A DNA stretch of 64,000 nt, taken from assembly GCA_027625915.1 (NCBI GenBank), contig JANTQA010000072.1:186001-250000 (forward strand). Direction: 5' to 3'. Position numbers and translations under genes: made by a program. The DNA is from Anaeramoeba flamelloides (lineage: Eukaryota; Metamonada; Anaeramoebidae). The notes beneath the pieces were generated by a model. That model was given only the letters and a program-made list of their open reading frames with translations. It was not told where the DNA came from and did not search any database. This document shows, piece by piece, positions 22,488 to 34,099 of this stretch (positions are counted from its first letter, which is position 1; each line of letters opens with the position of its first letter).

Positions 22488-23848
22488 TTATTTTTCATTA
22501 CGATTATTTTCTCTTGTGATTCTAACTCTTCTTCTTTGAGAAAATGGGATCACTTCATAAGAAGGCCATATTGATATAAAAAATGTCATAATAATTTCAC
22601 GAATACCAGCTCGTTGTATTTGATAGTTTTCATCATCATCTTCATCGCTATTAGGATCAATACGATCACGATCATTATCATTACCATTTTCATTATCAGA
22701 ATTATTCAAATCTTGATTTTGAATTGTTTCTTTTTTATTCTTTTCAGTTTCTTCTTCGATACTAACTCCAGGCTCAATATTTGGATGTTTTCCTTTTTCT
22801 AAGTTTTCGAGTTGATTATCTTTTTCTAAAATTTTTCTTTTTAATTTCATTATTCTTTCATCTAAATTGATATCTTCTTCTTTTTCTTTTTCTTTTTCTT
22901 TTTCTTTTTCTTTTTTTTTTTTTTTTCTCCTTCTTTTTCGTTATTTTGATTGCTTCGTTCCCGTTCCCGTTCCCGTTCCCTTTCTCGTTCTCGTTCTCTT
23001 TCTCTTTCCCGTTCTCTTTCTCGTACTCTTTCTCGTTCTTCTTGTGCATGTTGTGCGCGTTCTAATCTTTCTCTTGCTCTTCTCCTTCGAATGTTCCGAA
23101 GAAAAGGAAACATATCATAAATACGGTTTGATCTGATTAAAAAATAGCCATAAATTAACACAGAAAATGAATAATAATACAATCTTTTGGTCTGTAGAAA
23201 AAGCAAATTAATTAAGATTAATCTTAGCAAATATAGCATGTCCTGACTTAGTGTTCGTCTTACTTCAACAACAACAACATTTGGCAATCTGTTTCCTTCT
23301 CTATTAACCGGATTTATTGGTTGTTGGTTCCCATTTCGATCTTGGTTGTTTTGTTGATTTTGATTTGATATTACCAAGTGAACAGTAATCATTTCTTCTT
23401 CCGCTTCCTCTTTGGTTTTGGTTTCGGTTTCTTTTTTTTCCTCCTCTTCAGTTTCTTCTTCTTCGGTAATTTTAATTTCGTTATTTTCAAATTGGATTTT
23501 TTGTTTTTCTTTTTCTTTGTCTTTCTCTTTATCATTAAGCGGCTCAGTTTTTTGCTTAAAATCTGGGTGTGGTTTGGAACTGAAAATAATTTTATTTTTG
23601 TTTTCAAGTTGCTGTTGGTAATCTGTGTCTTCAGAAAAAAATTTGTTGATTGATAAGCATTCGATTAAATTTTCTTCGTTTTTCAGTATTCTACCAGCAT
23701 AAATTATTTGTTGGTTTTCGGTTAATGGGCTGTCAGGATATTTTTCAAAAAGATTTTGTTTAAGATCCAAGACTTTACTTTCCGAAGAGATTTGTAGAAT
23801 AAAGTTTTCAGAAGCTCTTTTATTATTCTTTATTCGAATTTTGATCAT
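22488..23848 (-). CDS. HERPUD-like ubiquitin-like ER membrane protein (frame shifted at a homopolymer)
   Basis: Known HERP proteins sit in the ER membrane, cytosolic UBL first, and serve ERAD with Hrd1. Here residues 1-65 form a UBL (MIKIRIKN...; SESKVLDLKQNLFEKYPDSP; ENQQIIYAGRIL). Its last strand (MITVHLVIS, about 152-160) comes only after an 85-residue acidic/Lys insert. Two hydrophobic segments follow at about 205-238 (LLRLILINLLFLQ, then YYYSFSVLIYGYFLI). Next come an Arg-Glu repeat, a Lys/Glu repeat and a C-terminal amphipathic piece, GIREIIMTFFISIWPSYEV, like the HERP tail. The reading frame changes inside a 16-base T run (22911-22926). Either side is open, and the downstream frame continues upstream through the repeat, so this is one gene with an indel, most simply a sequence error. 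The expected product is about 453 residues. Confidence 0.75.
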
Positions 23849-24799
23849 AACAAGTTGTTTTGTTTCTGAAGTAAAACTAATACTAAAAAGAAGAATAATC
23901 TTTTAGACAAAGATTTACTTTATTAAAAAGTTAAAGTCCAAAAAATGAAAAAAATTTTCATATTTTAAGTACAAAAATAGCACAAAAATTCGGGTCACTT
24001 TTTTTACTTGGACTACCCTTTTGTTTTTTTGAAATTATTTCAAATTTTGACAGAAATTACAAGACTAACATTCAAGAACTTTAAATTTAAAAGTATGTAC
24101 AATTCTGTAGTCAAAATAAAGTATACAAAAAATTTTAATGCATATTTCAAAATAAAAAGCGTGTTTTTTTGTAGAGAAAATACCTATACATTAACCAATC
24201 AAAGAATCTGGTAATAAACCCTAAAAATATAGTATTTGGTACTTAAAGTTCTATTATTTAAAGTTCTTTCTAAAAATGAAGGATCAGATTGCAAAATTTA
24301 TCTCAAAAAATAGAGTAAATTTTTGAAATTATTTCAGAAAAAAACAAAAAATTGTAAAAAAAATTGAGAATATTATGGAAAATTTCCAACTATTTGCAGG
24401 ATTAATTTAAATTTTACTGAAAATAACCAGATATTTACTTTCAAAATTGATTTTAACTTAGGTATACTATTTGGTAGTAGATTGGATGTTGCCTTTTTAC
24501 AAGAAGAAAAAAAAGCATGGATAATATTTTGATACATTCATTATTATCTTTTGGCACGCATTATTTTGATCACTGTAAAAACTTTTAAAAACTTTACAAT
24601 TTGTACAAATTTCCCAATTACGATTTTCATAAAAAGAGTTTCAAGTTATTGAAAGTTAATCAATATTTTCTTTTTGATAACTTTGAGAAATTAACATTAA
24701 ATTCAAAAGGTTATTTTTGTTAATTATTTTTTTTTACCATTTTTTGGGGATTATAAAAGTTTGTATCAAGATTTTGAAATTTGAAAAAATATGAAAGAA
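23849..24799. other. AT-rich spacer upstream of the HERP-like gene
   Basis: No exon is supported. The 68-codon plus frame at 24008-24214 has no coding character. Confidence 0.4.
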
Positions 24800-25516
24800 T
24801 ATCAGTAAGTTCCATTTTTAATGTACAATCTTTGATGGGAAAATACAGCATAAAAAAATCTCAAATTTAATTTACACATTCTTCACAGAATTTTTTTTCT
24901 CAAAATAGTTTACAAGAATTCAAAATAAACTAAATTTAAGAATAAATGGTCCATGTTACATTTAAATTTAGAATTGTATTTATATTTTTTTGAAGTTTTT
25001 CCCCTCAAAATGAAAAGTTTGCAAATAAATCAGTTTTTCTCTTATTTATTTTTTCCACAGTAATTTGGTAAAATGGAAATTAAAATCAAAATTTGGAAAG
25101 AAGTAACAGATGAATTAAATGAAAAACTTGGTAACAAATACGAAAAAGAGAATAGATTTAATTATTAAAATGGAAGGAGAATTGGTAAATCGGTTTTATT
25201 ACTTTTATAAATTTTCGATTTTTTATTTAATGCTTATTTCAAAATAAATATCCCAATTTTTTTTAATTGTTTTTTTTACTTTTTTTTATTTTATTTTTAG
25301 ATGAAAAATAAATATCTCTTGTTTATAGATCTGAATATTAAAATAGTAATTTTTTTATGTTAATAGATAACTTCAATTATTAAAAATATTTTTCTTTAAA
25401 ATTTGATTTTTAATGTGCCAATTATTTTGAAAGAGAGTTTATTTACCTTAAATTTAAGATTTTTTTGTACCTTAAAACTCCATCAAATTATGTACCGTAA
25501 AATTAGAACTGACTAT
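24800..25516. mobile_element. Expanded, decayed member of the CAGTCAG MITE family
   Basis: The left arm (ATCAGTAAGTTCCATTTTTA...) and right arm (...CCGTAAAATTAGAACTGACTATA) are degenerate versions of the 200-bp palindrome, but here they enclose about 500 bp. Inside, 25073-25170 encodes IWKEVTDELNEKLGNKYEKE followed by NRFNY and a stop. One added base would continue LKWKEN. The spacing W..V...LN...G..Y....NRF..LK is that of Myb/SANT-like DNA-binding domains in transposon proteins. This may be the remains of a longer parent element. The domain call is weak. Confidence 0.5.
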
Positions 25517-25669
25517 ATCAGAAACTTAAATCTTGCAGATTGCCAGTCTAAAATATCCAGACAATCTTGAAAGTATTTATATTGTTTGTGTTATTCTTGT
25601 TATGTTGCTTAATTAAATCTTTAAACAGTTTAAATAAATATTGTTATTTAATTTTCCTTTGTATTTTGG

Positions 25670-26230
25670 TAGGAAGGTTGTGATTTTTTTTGATTGTATA
25701 GAAGTAAAAAACATACCTGACCTGAAAAAAATCCCAGACAAGATTTTTAATTCTGAACACGAGGAAAATTGTTGTTTAATTGCCAATATTTTCAATCAAA
25801 TCCTTGTTATAAAGAACCAATTTTTTTAAAAGCCTAGTAATAAACCTACCTAAAGTTCATTAAAGTAAGGTTTCTAGAATACTCAGATAATTGTTTGATA
25901 TAATAAGTAGATCAACTTATTTGAAAAAAAATCGAGTTTTATTGAGGTTTACTAGAGTTTGGAAAATGATAATGTTATTAATCTTATTATTTTATTGATT
26001 GGATGTGTTTTGAACTAGTGGAATTTCATTAATAATCATTCTAATAAGTGGGTAAGTTATAATTTTAAAAATTTGATTCTTAAAAAAAGGATTTGGTTGA
26101 AAATATTTGCAAATAACACAACAATTATCGATATATTCACAATTACAAATCTGGTCAAGGATTTTTTTTCGGTCAGATAGTTTTTTCACTACAAAACTTA
26201 TTTTCTTAAAGATCACAAGTAGATTTTTCA
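25670..26230. repeat. Large imperfect inverted repeat
   Basis: Arms of roughly 170 bp (25680-25850 and the complement of 26055-26220) share CTGACC.GAAAAAAATCC, AATTGTTGT.TTA.TTGC and ATATTTTCAA.CAAATCC blocks, separated by about 200 bp. Both arms read as similar short peptides (for example ENCCLIANIF and DNCCVICKYF), probably because the DNA is duplicated and not because either is a gene. It could be an inverted-end element. Confidence 0.55.
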
Positions 26231-26318
26231 AACAAATATAATTTTTTCATGGATTGAGCAGAATATTTTTTTAAAGGGATTACTCTTACCATATATTCAT
26301 TTATAATTAAATTACTCT

Positions 26319-26541
26319 TACTGTAAATTGTAAAATAAAGAGAATAAAATTTCCATTCAGCTTTCCAGAATAATCACATTATGAAATAAAATAAATCGTC
26401 AAAGTGCCCAATTCTATAAGAGGAAATTAATAATTTAAGCAGATTTGGGGAATTAAGAAATTGAAATTTAAATGTATTTTATAAATATAATTTTGGAAAG
26501 TTGAATGAAAATTGTGTTTAATTTTTTTTTTGCAATTAATA
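26319..26541. mobile_element. CTG...-ended TA element
   Basis: TA, then CTGTAAATTG... with AAATTTCCATTCAGCTTTCC at the left, and GGAAAGTTGAATGAAAATTG ... GCAATTAATA at the right. It is the same family as 41857-42080 and 44544-44770. Its right end runs straight into the next element. Confidence 0.55.
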
Positions 26542-26795
26542 TTATTTTCCAATTAAAAAATGAAAATTTTAATTCACCTTCCAAAATATTTTTCTAGTTT
26601 TAGCGTTGAAGAAAATCCAAAATCTTTACAAAAACACCATTTAGAAATGATATTTTTAGACAAGAAATTAAAGTTCCTTCTTTCACTCTCAGACAAAATT
26701 TTTACTCTACTAATTTTGATTTTAACACTAATAATTAATATTCATTATGGAACTTGAAATAAAAATTTTCATTTATTAATTGGACAATAACAGTT
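26540..26795. mobile_element. TA element of the TTATTTTCCAATTA family
   Basis: Inverted ends TTATTTTCCAATTAAAAAAT and ATTAATTGGACAATAACAG. The interior holds CCAAAATATTTTTCTAG and ATGATATTTTTAGACAAGAA. The 65-codon plus frame here is inside the element and is not a gene. Confidence 0.65.
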
Positions 26796-26799
26796 TACA

Positions 26800-27522
26800 G
26801 TAATTTTAGTAAATCCATAATAGGATCACTCAAGTAAAAATGTTCTTCAACAATTCCTTTTAAATATTCGTGAACAATCCATTATTACATTTTTAAGGAA
26901 ATGATCTTTATTAAAATATTGGTAAACAGGTTGTTTTTTATTTAATACTTTTTCCAAATCTAAAAATCGTCAACAAAATAAAATAGTATTTCAATATTTA
27001 ATGATTAAAATGTGGAACGATTAAAAAGTAAAATAATTTTTCATTTTTTTAATTTAAAGGTTTAACTGATTAAAATTCAACATAAAAACCCAAATAATGA
27101 TAAGTACTGGTTCCTTTTTTTAAATATTTTGTACCTTTGGTATATTTCAAATTTGTGAAAAATAATTTGTCAAAGATAATCTCTTGAGTTAATTGCTTAT
27201 TTTTTTTTTTAAAAAGATTGAATTTTTTAGCTATCAATCGACATTTTTCAGACAAAGTTAAGAAAGGAATGTTACAAATTTTGAAATCTTTCCCATGATA
27301 ACACAACTTTAAATTTGTCTCAAAATGTGAATTTTTTCTCGAAATTGTTTGGTTTTTTACTAATATATAGATCATTTTTAATTGATGAGATATCAACAAA
27401 TAGTACTATTTTATTAATCGAATTTTTAGAGACATTTGAACTTTGTAGAACGAATACGATTTACTTTCAATTATAACATACTGTAATTTTAGACTTCTCT
27501 TTGGTAGACACAAAGCCCTTAA
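26800..27522 (-). mobile_element. TTAA-type element, third copy, reverse orientation
   Basis: Read on the minus strand it starts at 27518 after TTAA with GGGCTTTGTGTCTACCAAAG. It then follows the 15257 element block by block (TCAAATGTCTCTAAAAATTC, CTCATCAATTAAAAATGATC, ...AAATCTAAAAATCG inverted). The far end near 26800 is degraded. A 109-codon minus-strand frame (27070-27399) lies inside. It has no recognised transposase motif. Confidence 0.6.
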
Positions 27523-27840
27523 ATGGAAGAAAATAACCAAAAAGAAAATGTAAGAAATCTACCTCCAAAGATCAAAAAAAAAATAATTTACCACAAATAA
27601 AACAATAATTGATAATGATCACTTTTCTTTTTTAAAACTTTAAAAACTATTTTGAAGAATGTTGTTTAAGAATTTAGATCCATCTGGGTAATTACATTAC
27701 CTCAGGATTTCTTTGATTTGTTTTTAAGTGTCAAATAAAAAAAAACGGCTTTTATTTAGACTAACTCGGAAAAAAAGGCACACCGATAAATTTTATCAAG
27801 CTCAAAATTCAATCTTTTCTTTGTATGGCTTCAAAAATTA
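27523..27840 (+). pseudogene. Coding-like remnant beside the TTAA element
   Basis: Immediately after the element, ATG opens EENNQKENVRNLPPKIKKKI and stops after 26 codons. Further protein-like pieces follow (TIIDNDHFSFLKL; KKRLLFRLTRKKRHTDKFYQ) in changing frames. LPPKIKKKI resembles the start of an F-box, but that is too little for a call. It is probably a decayed gene or element. Confidence 0.25.
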
Positions 27841-28162
27841 ATCTAACTTTTTTTTACTTCTTTTTTTATGGAAAATCCGATTTTTATTTTCAAAAGAGTG
27901 ATCAAAACCAATTTTCAAAATACTTTTAAAGTGAACCATGCAAGTTTCCTGTATTAATTTCTTCTTTTTATTTTATTGATTAAATTGAAGAAGAAAAATC
28001 AAAATAATGATAAATGTTACTGAATATAATAGAGATCCCTTCGTGTCCATTCGACTCTCAAAAATTATTTAAAAAAAGAAAAACATCAAGAAGATTATCA
28101 TTTTTCCACTTATTTTATTTAACTATTTTATATTTTTTAACTACTTGAAAAACAAACAAATT

Positions 28163-30942
28163 ATGTCACAACTAGGAATTGAAGAAATTAGAAAAAAAAG
28201 GCTTGAACAACTCAAGTCAAAACAAGTATGCCCTTTGAATCTTTATTTGTTTCTGTTAACTACTCAGACAGTGGATTTACACTTCTTTTTTTATGTTCTC
28301 TTAATTCTTCATAAATGAATAGTCGCCTAAAACAAACGAAGAAATGCAAAAACAACAGCAACAAATAGAACAACAAAGACAATCTTCGCTTTCACAGATA
28401 ATGACAGTCGAAGCACGAGAAAGATGTATATTTTTTTTTTTTTTTAAATCTGATTTCCTTTCAAACTTTTAATTTTTGTTATCTTTTGGGTTTTCTGAGA
28501 AAACAGCCATTTTGGTTTTCCATTCTTTGGGTGTGTATTTTTGTTTTCTTATATAAATGAATTTTGCAATATCAAATTTTTTTGGGAATCAAAATGTTTA
28601 AAGCTTTAAAACGATCATTTCTTGTCTTTTGTTCACATCAAAATATCTTTAAAAAAGAGTACAACAAAGAAACTTAGATCCACATTTTTTTTTTTTTTTT
28701 TCTTCAATCAACAAGCTAATTCTCGTTTTTAAAATACTTATTTGATCAGCACATTTGTTTTAAAAATTTAACTTTAAATTTTGACACAAAAAAATCTGTT
28801 TAAAATAAAATCTCTGGCACTTTCAGCCAAGATTTTGGAACACTCTCAATTTAAAAAAAAGTTTCTTATTTTCATTTTTTCTTTTTATTTTTTATTTTTT
28901 ATTTTTTTGATCACATTTTATCTTTTTAAAAAATCACGGTTTTTGAAACATTAAAACTCATCAATATAAATAGACAAGGTTAAAATTCCTCATGAATCTC
29001 AGTATTTAAAGATATCACAAATAAAAACCCAAGGGTGATCAAAAAAGTACTTATTTTCTTTGCAAAGTTGGAATGTGGATTAGCAAAAACTTTCTTTCAT
29101 TAAAAAAAAAGTGTTTGTTTGAAAAAAAATGAGAAACACGGATATTTAGTATTGTTGAAATCAGGAATATCACAGAAACTTGAATTTATAATGTTATATT
29201 AATTAAAACTCTTATTTTCCAATTAAAAAACGAAAAATTTTAGTTCACCTTCCAAAATATTTTTCTAATTTATGAGTTGAAGTAAAACCCAAAGATCTTG
29301 ACAACATCATTTAGAAATGATATTTTTAGACAAGAAATTAACCTTCCTTCATGAACTAGAAGTCAAAGTTTTTATGCCCCTTATTTTGATTGTAACACTA
29401 AAAATTAATATTCATTATGGAACTTGAAATAAAAATTTTCATTTATTAATTGGAAAATAACAGTACATGAAAAAAAGGGTGTGGAAAAGAAAATGATAAC
29501 GTTGAACACAATACAAGTTCTTGTCTATGCCACTTTTAAAAGACTCTTCTCAAAAAATTTTAGTAATGTACCAAAAATGCCTCTACTTATATTTGATTTT
29601 TGAAGTCTTAATAGGGAAAAATCTTTTCAAAATTTTTCGTATTTTTCTTCAAAAATAGAGTTTTCTAAGAAGTAGGATCGAAATATGTGACCCTATTGGA
29701 AAAGGAAATTGAAAATAAATTGAATTCCTAATCCCATTTATAATTCAAATATCCGAATTAAAGTTTGTTTACCAATTAAAGAGGGTTATCAAAACTTTTT
29801 ATAATATTCTTTGTTAAATGATTTCTGTAGTATATTACTGAGTTTTTAAATATTACTTCACTATTAAATGTTCAAACAAAATTTAACCACTTTTTTGAGA
29901 TCAGAAAAGTAATACTTTTATTTGATCATTTTAAAAAAGTGAGTATTTTTTTTTTTTTAAATTACCATACTTTAAACCTTTTTCAAGTTTTCTATGGAAT
30001 ATATTTTTAACTTGTTTTTAAAAAAACTACTTTTTTTCCACCTTAAACCTCTTTACCGCATTTAAATGTTGATTCGACACTTTTTTAAAATAGAAAACTT
30101 GTAAAAAGTTTGAATTCCGATATAAGCTAAATTTCAAAAATAGATACATATTTTTCATCTGAAAAAAATTTCTTTAATTGGTTTTTTTTTTTGAATAATA
30201 ATGTATTTTACGAAAGTGTTTAGAGATAATAATCAATATAGATTAATAAATAAAAATATAGTATAATCATTTTATTTTTGGAAAGATAAATGAAAAAATA
30301 AAAAAATAATAAAACATAAATTTGCCCCTAATTTTAATATTTAGCTTAGTATTAAACTTTTGTGAATATATAAAACTTGAATAAAAGTTTTTTAAAAAGT
30401 GCTCACTTTTTTAAAATGAGGTTATATTAGATATTATAATATTTTTTCACTTAGATATCAAGAGAAAAAAGTTATTTCTTTTTTTGAAAGTTATGGTAAA
30501 AATGTTCATATAAATATTTGAAATAATACTTTTTTTTATGAAAAATTTTTCAGATTAACATTAATTCTCTGTAATTAAACATTGAATATTTTCTTTTTAT
30601 TCTCTTATCAATAGTAAAAAGAATTGGACTAGTAAAGCCAGAAAAGGTTCGATCAATTGAAAACAGAATTCTTCGAATGACTGACGTTTATCAAGAAAGA
30701 AAAATAACTGAAAAGGAGCTTATTAGAATTTTAGAACAACTTGCAGAAAAAGAAACAAAAATCACGGTAATATTTCATTCATATCTCAGATTAAAGGTTA
30801 CTTATTAAAAAACAATTATTTCTTCTTTTATATGACTAATTTCTTTTTTTATTATTATCATTATTGTTATAAATTTTAATTACACTTGAAATAGATTCGA
30901 AGAACACATTGGGATTTATCTGATAATGAAGAGGAGCTTTAA
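28163..30942 (+). CDS. PDCD5: PDCD5 / TFAR19 family protein (four exons)
   Basis: Exons 28163-28225, 28323-28425, 30615-30766 and 30895-30942 join in phase through GT-AG introns of 97, 2189 and 128 bases. The product is 121 residues against 125 in human PDCD5. It starts MSQLGIEEIRKKRLEQLKSK, the family's basic first helix. It then has ARERLKRIGLVKPEKVRSIE, the signature RLxxIxLVKPEKxxxVE core, then ITEKELIRILEQLAEKETKI and an acidic end, WDLSDNEEEL, as in the human SDEDDDY tail. PDCD5 is a nuclear/cytosolic protein linked to apoptosis and chaperonin/prefoldin functions in animals, and archaeal homologues exist. Its role here is not known. Intron 2 contains a TA element at 29209-29465. None of its exons is long enough to stand out as an open frame. 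Confidence 0.92.
29209..29465. mobile_element. TA element inside PDCD5 intron 2
   Basis: Inverted ends TTATTTTCCAATTAAAAAAC and ATTAATTGGAAAATAACAG then TA. It has the same interior (ATGATATTTTTAGACAAGAA; CTTCATGAACTAGAAGTCAA) as the copy at 54572. The left flank is degenerate. Confidence 0.7.
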
Positions 30943-31318
30943 AATTGATAAAGCTTACATATTATATTCCAAAAAAAAAAAAAAAAAAAAATATGCCAAT
31001 TAAAAACAATTTTATTGAATCAAAAATTTAACAAAATCAAAATTAAAAAAAAAAAAATTCTACCTAACAAGTGAATCATGAAATTAAAATAATAACTTAT
31101 ATATTTATTATTAAATGAAAACAATTTTTCAATATTTTTGATGATTTTTTTTTTCTTTCGGTTTTTTCTGTTTAAACAACTTTATAGTTTTTTAATTTGA
31201 ATTTAAAGGTTTAAAGTGGTTTATATATTTCTTGAAAGGAAGGATTAATAATAGAAAATTTTATCAAACTAAAAAAAAAAAAAGTGAGAAGGAAAATTAC
31301 TAAAATTTATATAATTAA
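30943..31318. other. PDCD5 3' flank
   Basis: A poly-A run at 30971-30990 follows the stop. No terminator or further gene is visible. Confidence 0.4.
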
Positions 31319-31341
31319 ATAATAATAATAATAATAATAAT
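31319..31341. repeat. (AAT)n microsatellite
   Basis: About seven AAT units in a row. Confidence 0.8.
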
Positions 31342-31379
31342 ATCTCTATGAGTAGATTAAATTGTTATCTTATGTTAAT

Positions 31380-31600
31380 GGTGTTTCTGGCATTTGAAAG
31401 GATGGAGAAAAAAATAAGATTTTACTCAATTCTTTTGAATTCCGGAAAAAGGATAAAACTTTCATTTTCTTTTTGGATGATTCAAAAGAATAGAGTAAAA
31501 TCTTTAATTTTTCTCTCTTTTTTTATTTTTCTCAAAAAGGTACCGAGATGTTTTCTTGAGTTTTATATTTATTTGAAAAATGAATAGATTGTCTTTTTAA
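31380..31600. repeat. Hairpin modules related to the GGTGGTGAT repeat
   Basis: TTTTACTCAATTCTTTTGAA is mirrored by GATTCAAAAGAATAGAG, and GATGTTTTCTTGAGTTTTAT matches a module in the full repeat. A 79-codon plus frame across it is a by-product of the arms. Confidence 0.5.
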
Positions 31601-33359
31601 AAAAGAACCCCCAGAGTTAAAATATTAATTGGGTAGTATTTTTTATAAATAAAATGAAATCTTTTCAAGATCTTGAATTTTTTTTTTTTGTAATTTGTGT
31701 TTTGGATGTAAGAAATAGAAGGGTTAGCCTCATCTAAGCAATTTATTAATTTGAGCCTATTTTTTGTATTTCAAAATATGCATGTTTCCAATATAAAACC
31801 AGAAAAAATAAGTAACCTATTATTTTTATTAAGAATTGGTTAATTCTTGAAAATGGGAAAACATATTGTTCGTGTTATGTTGGAAAGTATTGATTTAGAA
31901 AGCACATTTTTTATTTGGTTTATTTTTACTAATTAATATTTCACTACAAATCTCGGCCAATAAAACTTATTTTGAATAATAGATTATTTAATAAATGAAT
32001 ATTAGATAGAAGTTTAATAAAAGTTTCTGGATTATTTTAGTAGATTTATTATCCAAAATTTTTTATTTATAGTTTGAAACAAGTTATGATTGAGATTGTC
32101 AAAAAATACAAAAAAATTACAAAAATTTTATTCAAAAGAATCATATAACAATTTAAATCATTTTAGTAAAAAAAAAATTAATTTTGAATTTTGAGGATAA
32201 AATTAACTTATTCCCAAAATTCAATTTTTCAATAAAAAAATATTTTTGAAAGTTCTAATTTTATCTTTGAACAACAACAAAATTTCACCAAGATAATATT
32301 AAATGACTTTACAATTTTAATAATTATAACTGCCATTCTTAAAATAATACAATTATTTTTAAATAGTTTTAATAAATTGTTTTTTTTTCTTAACCAAAAT
32401 AATTATCCAAAAACTGAAAAAAAATATTTATATTAATATTACTGGTAACAAAGACTTATTGTTGTTTGAATAATAATGCTGAAAATAGTAATAAACAGGG
32501 TAAAAATTTCTTCTAATTTAAGAAATTAAATGAATTTAATAATTTTCTTTTTCAGAAAAAATGGAAAAAAAAAATTATTTTTCGGGTTTTCTTAGTCAAT
32601 CATAATTTAATGAACACTTGGTATCGATAAATTTTGTAAGTAGAGAATATCACCAATAATGTATCTTAAAATTCCGCCTTTTTATCATACAGTAATGATC
32701 CTTTAAGGGTTTTTTTTTAATTTTAAAAAGTATCAGAGTTTTTTTTCGGGTCGTTAGTTTCCTATGGGTAAAGGGGGGGAAAGCCCCAATCTAAAATTTT
32801 TTGATAAACCAAAATTCAATTTTTGAAAAAAAGAACTTATTTAATCTATTCAAGAAGAATAAATACTCAAATTAGAACTATTCGCTAATTCGATTGTTAA
32901 CACATCTTTATAAATCACAATACTATCATTACAAAAAATAAAAAATTATCAATACTATTAAATTATGGGCGTGTTGAAAATTTTGTAGAGAGGACAACAA
33001 ATATATATATAATTGATAAATTTATTTAAATTAAATTCTGAATGTTGTTTGATTAAATGGTTTGATGTCTTCAACTATTATTATTTCAGTTCTTATATTT
33101 TGAACAACTCAATTTTAACTTAATATCAATCTGTTGCAAATAATTTTTCGATCAAAGTAAACAGATTAATAAATTCAGAATATAAATTGTAATCAAAAAC
33201 TAAAAAATGATATAATTTTTTTAGATATTTTATAAAAATCAAAATTTTTTCCAAATTCAATGAAATTGTATTATTGTGATTATTTAACAATTTTACGTTT
33301 GAAAAAAAATTGAATTTTAGTTTATTGAAAGATATTATTATACAGAACCCATACAAAAA
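31601..33359. other. AT-rich spacer, partly an old repeat
   Basis: The segment 32010-32490 has an inverted partner at about 61660-62100. The best block is TATTACTGGTAACAAAGACTTA against its complement near 61678. No exon is supported. Confidence 0.4.
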
Positions 33360-34050
33360 AAATGATCTGAAAGAAGCAAGTTAATACCACAAGCAATGAA
33401 GACATTTAGACTGGATAACTTAGATGTGGGAGTGGACTTGAAAATAGACAAAAAAGAGAATCCTGATTTCGAGAACACGGAGAAAGAAGAGAATAAAAAA
33501 AAGATTCCACAATACTAAGATCAAATTCTTATCAGACAAATCTAAATCATCAAAAGAAGATCAAAACAGATACTCAAAAAAACCTCAAAATCACAATCCC
33601 TCTTAAAATTATCTGGAAAATTACCACATCTAGACTAGAAACTGTTAACCAATATAAAAAAACTGAGACCTTTCGCGAATATTCTGAATAGAGATATAAG
33701 AATCGAAAAAAATGTAAAAAAATAACAAAATTCAAATTATCACAATGCTGTAAAAGATAAATTGAAAGTATCGACAATTTCCCGTAAATTGGAAAGAAAT
33801 ATTAAAAAATTAGAGGTAAAAAAGATCGCGAAAAAATCACAAATTTTGACTTTAACATACTTGTCAAAGAAGATCCAAACAAATTACTTGGAAAATGAAC
33901 ACTGTGTTATCTATGGCATCATTACCAAATATTTTTTGTCAAATATTACTCAAAGCTTTAGAAAATGAAAAAGGAACTCGAATCGAAATAACCCCTAAAT
34001 TTACGAATTCAACTGAATTTCATAAGTTTCTGTTTCTTCGTAAATATTTT
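33360..34050 (+). pseudogene. Decayed coding island of unknown origin
   Basis: The composition changes sharply here: more C and G, CG dinucleotides, and protein-like runs such as MKTFRLDNLDVGVDLKIDKK near 33396 and MASLPNIFCQILLKALENEK near 33913 in different frames. No continuous frame remains, and no family was recognised. It may be a fossil element or a dead host gene. Confidence 0.35.
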
Positions 34051-34099
34051 TAAATTCTCATTATTGTTTGTACTTTCCTCATTTTTTTATATAGAGACT

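Noticed and set aside
22614-23653. Several overlapping plus- and minus-strand frames across the HERP-like gene
   Set aside because: They are off-frame readings of Lys/Glu/Arg codon repeats. Only the UBL-containing frame and its C-terminal continuation show a domain.
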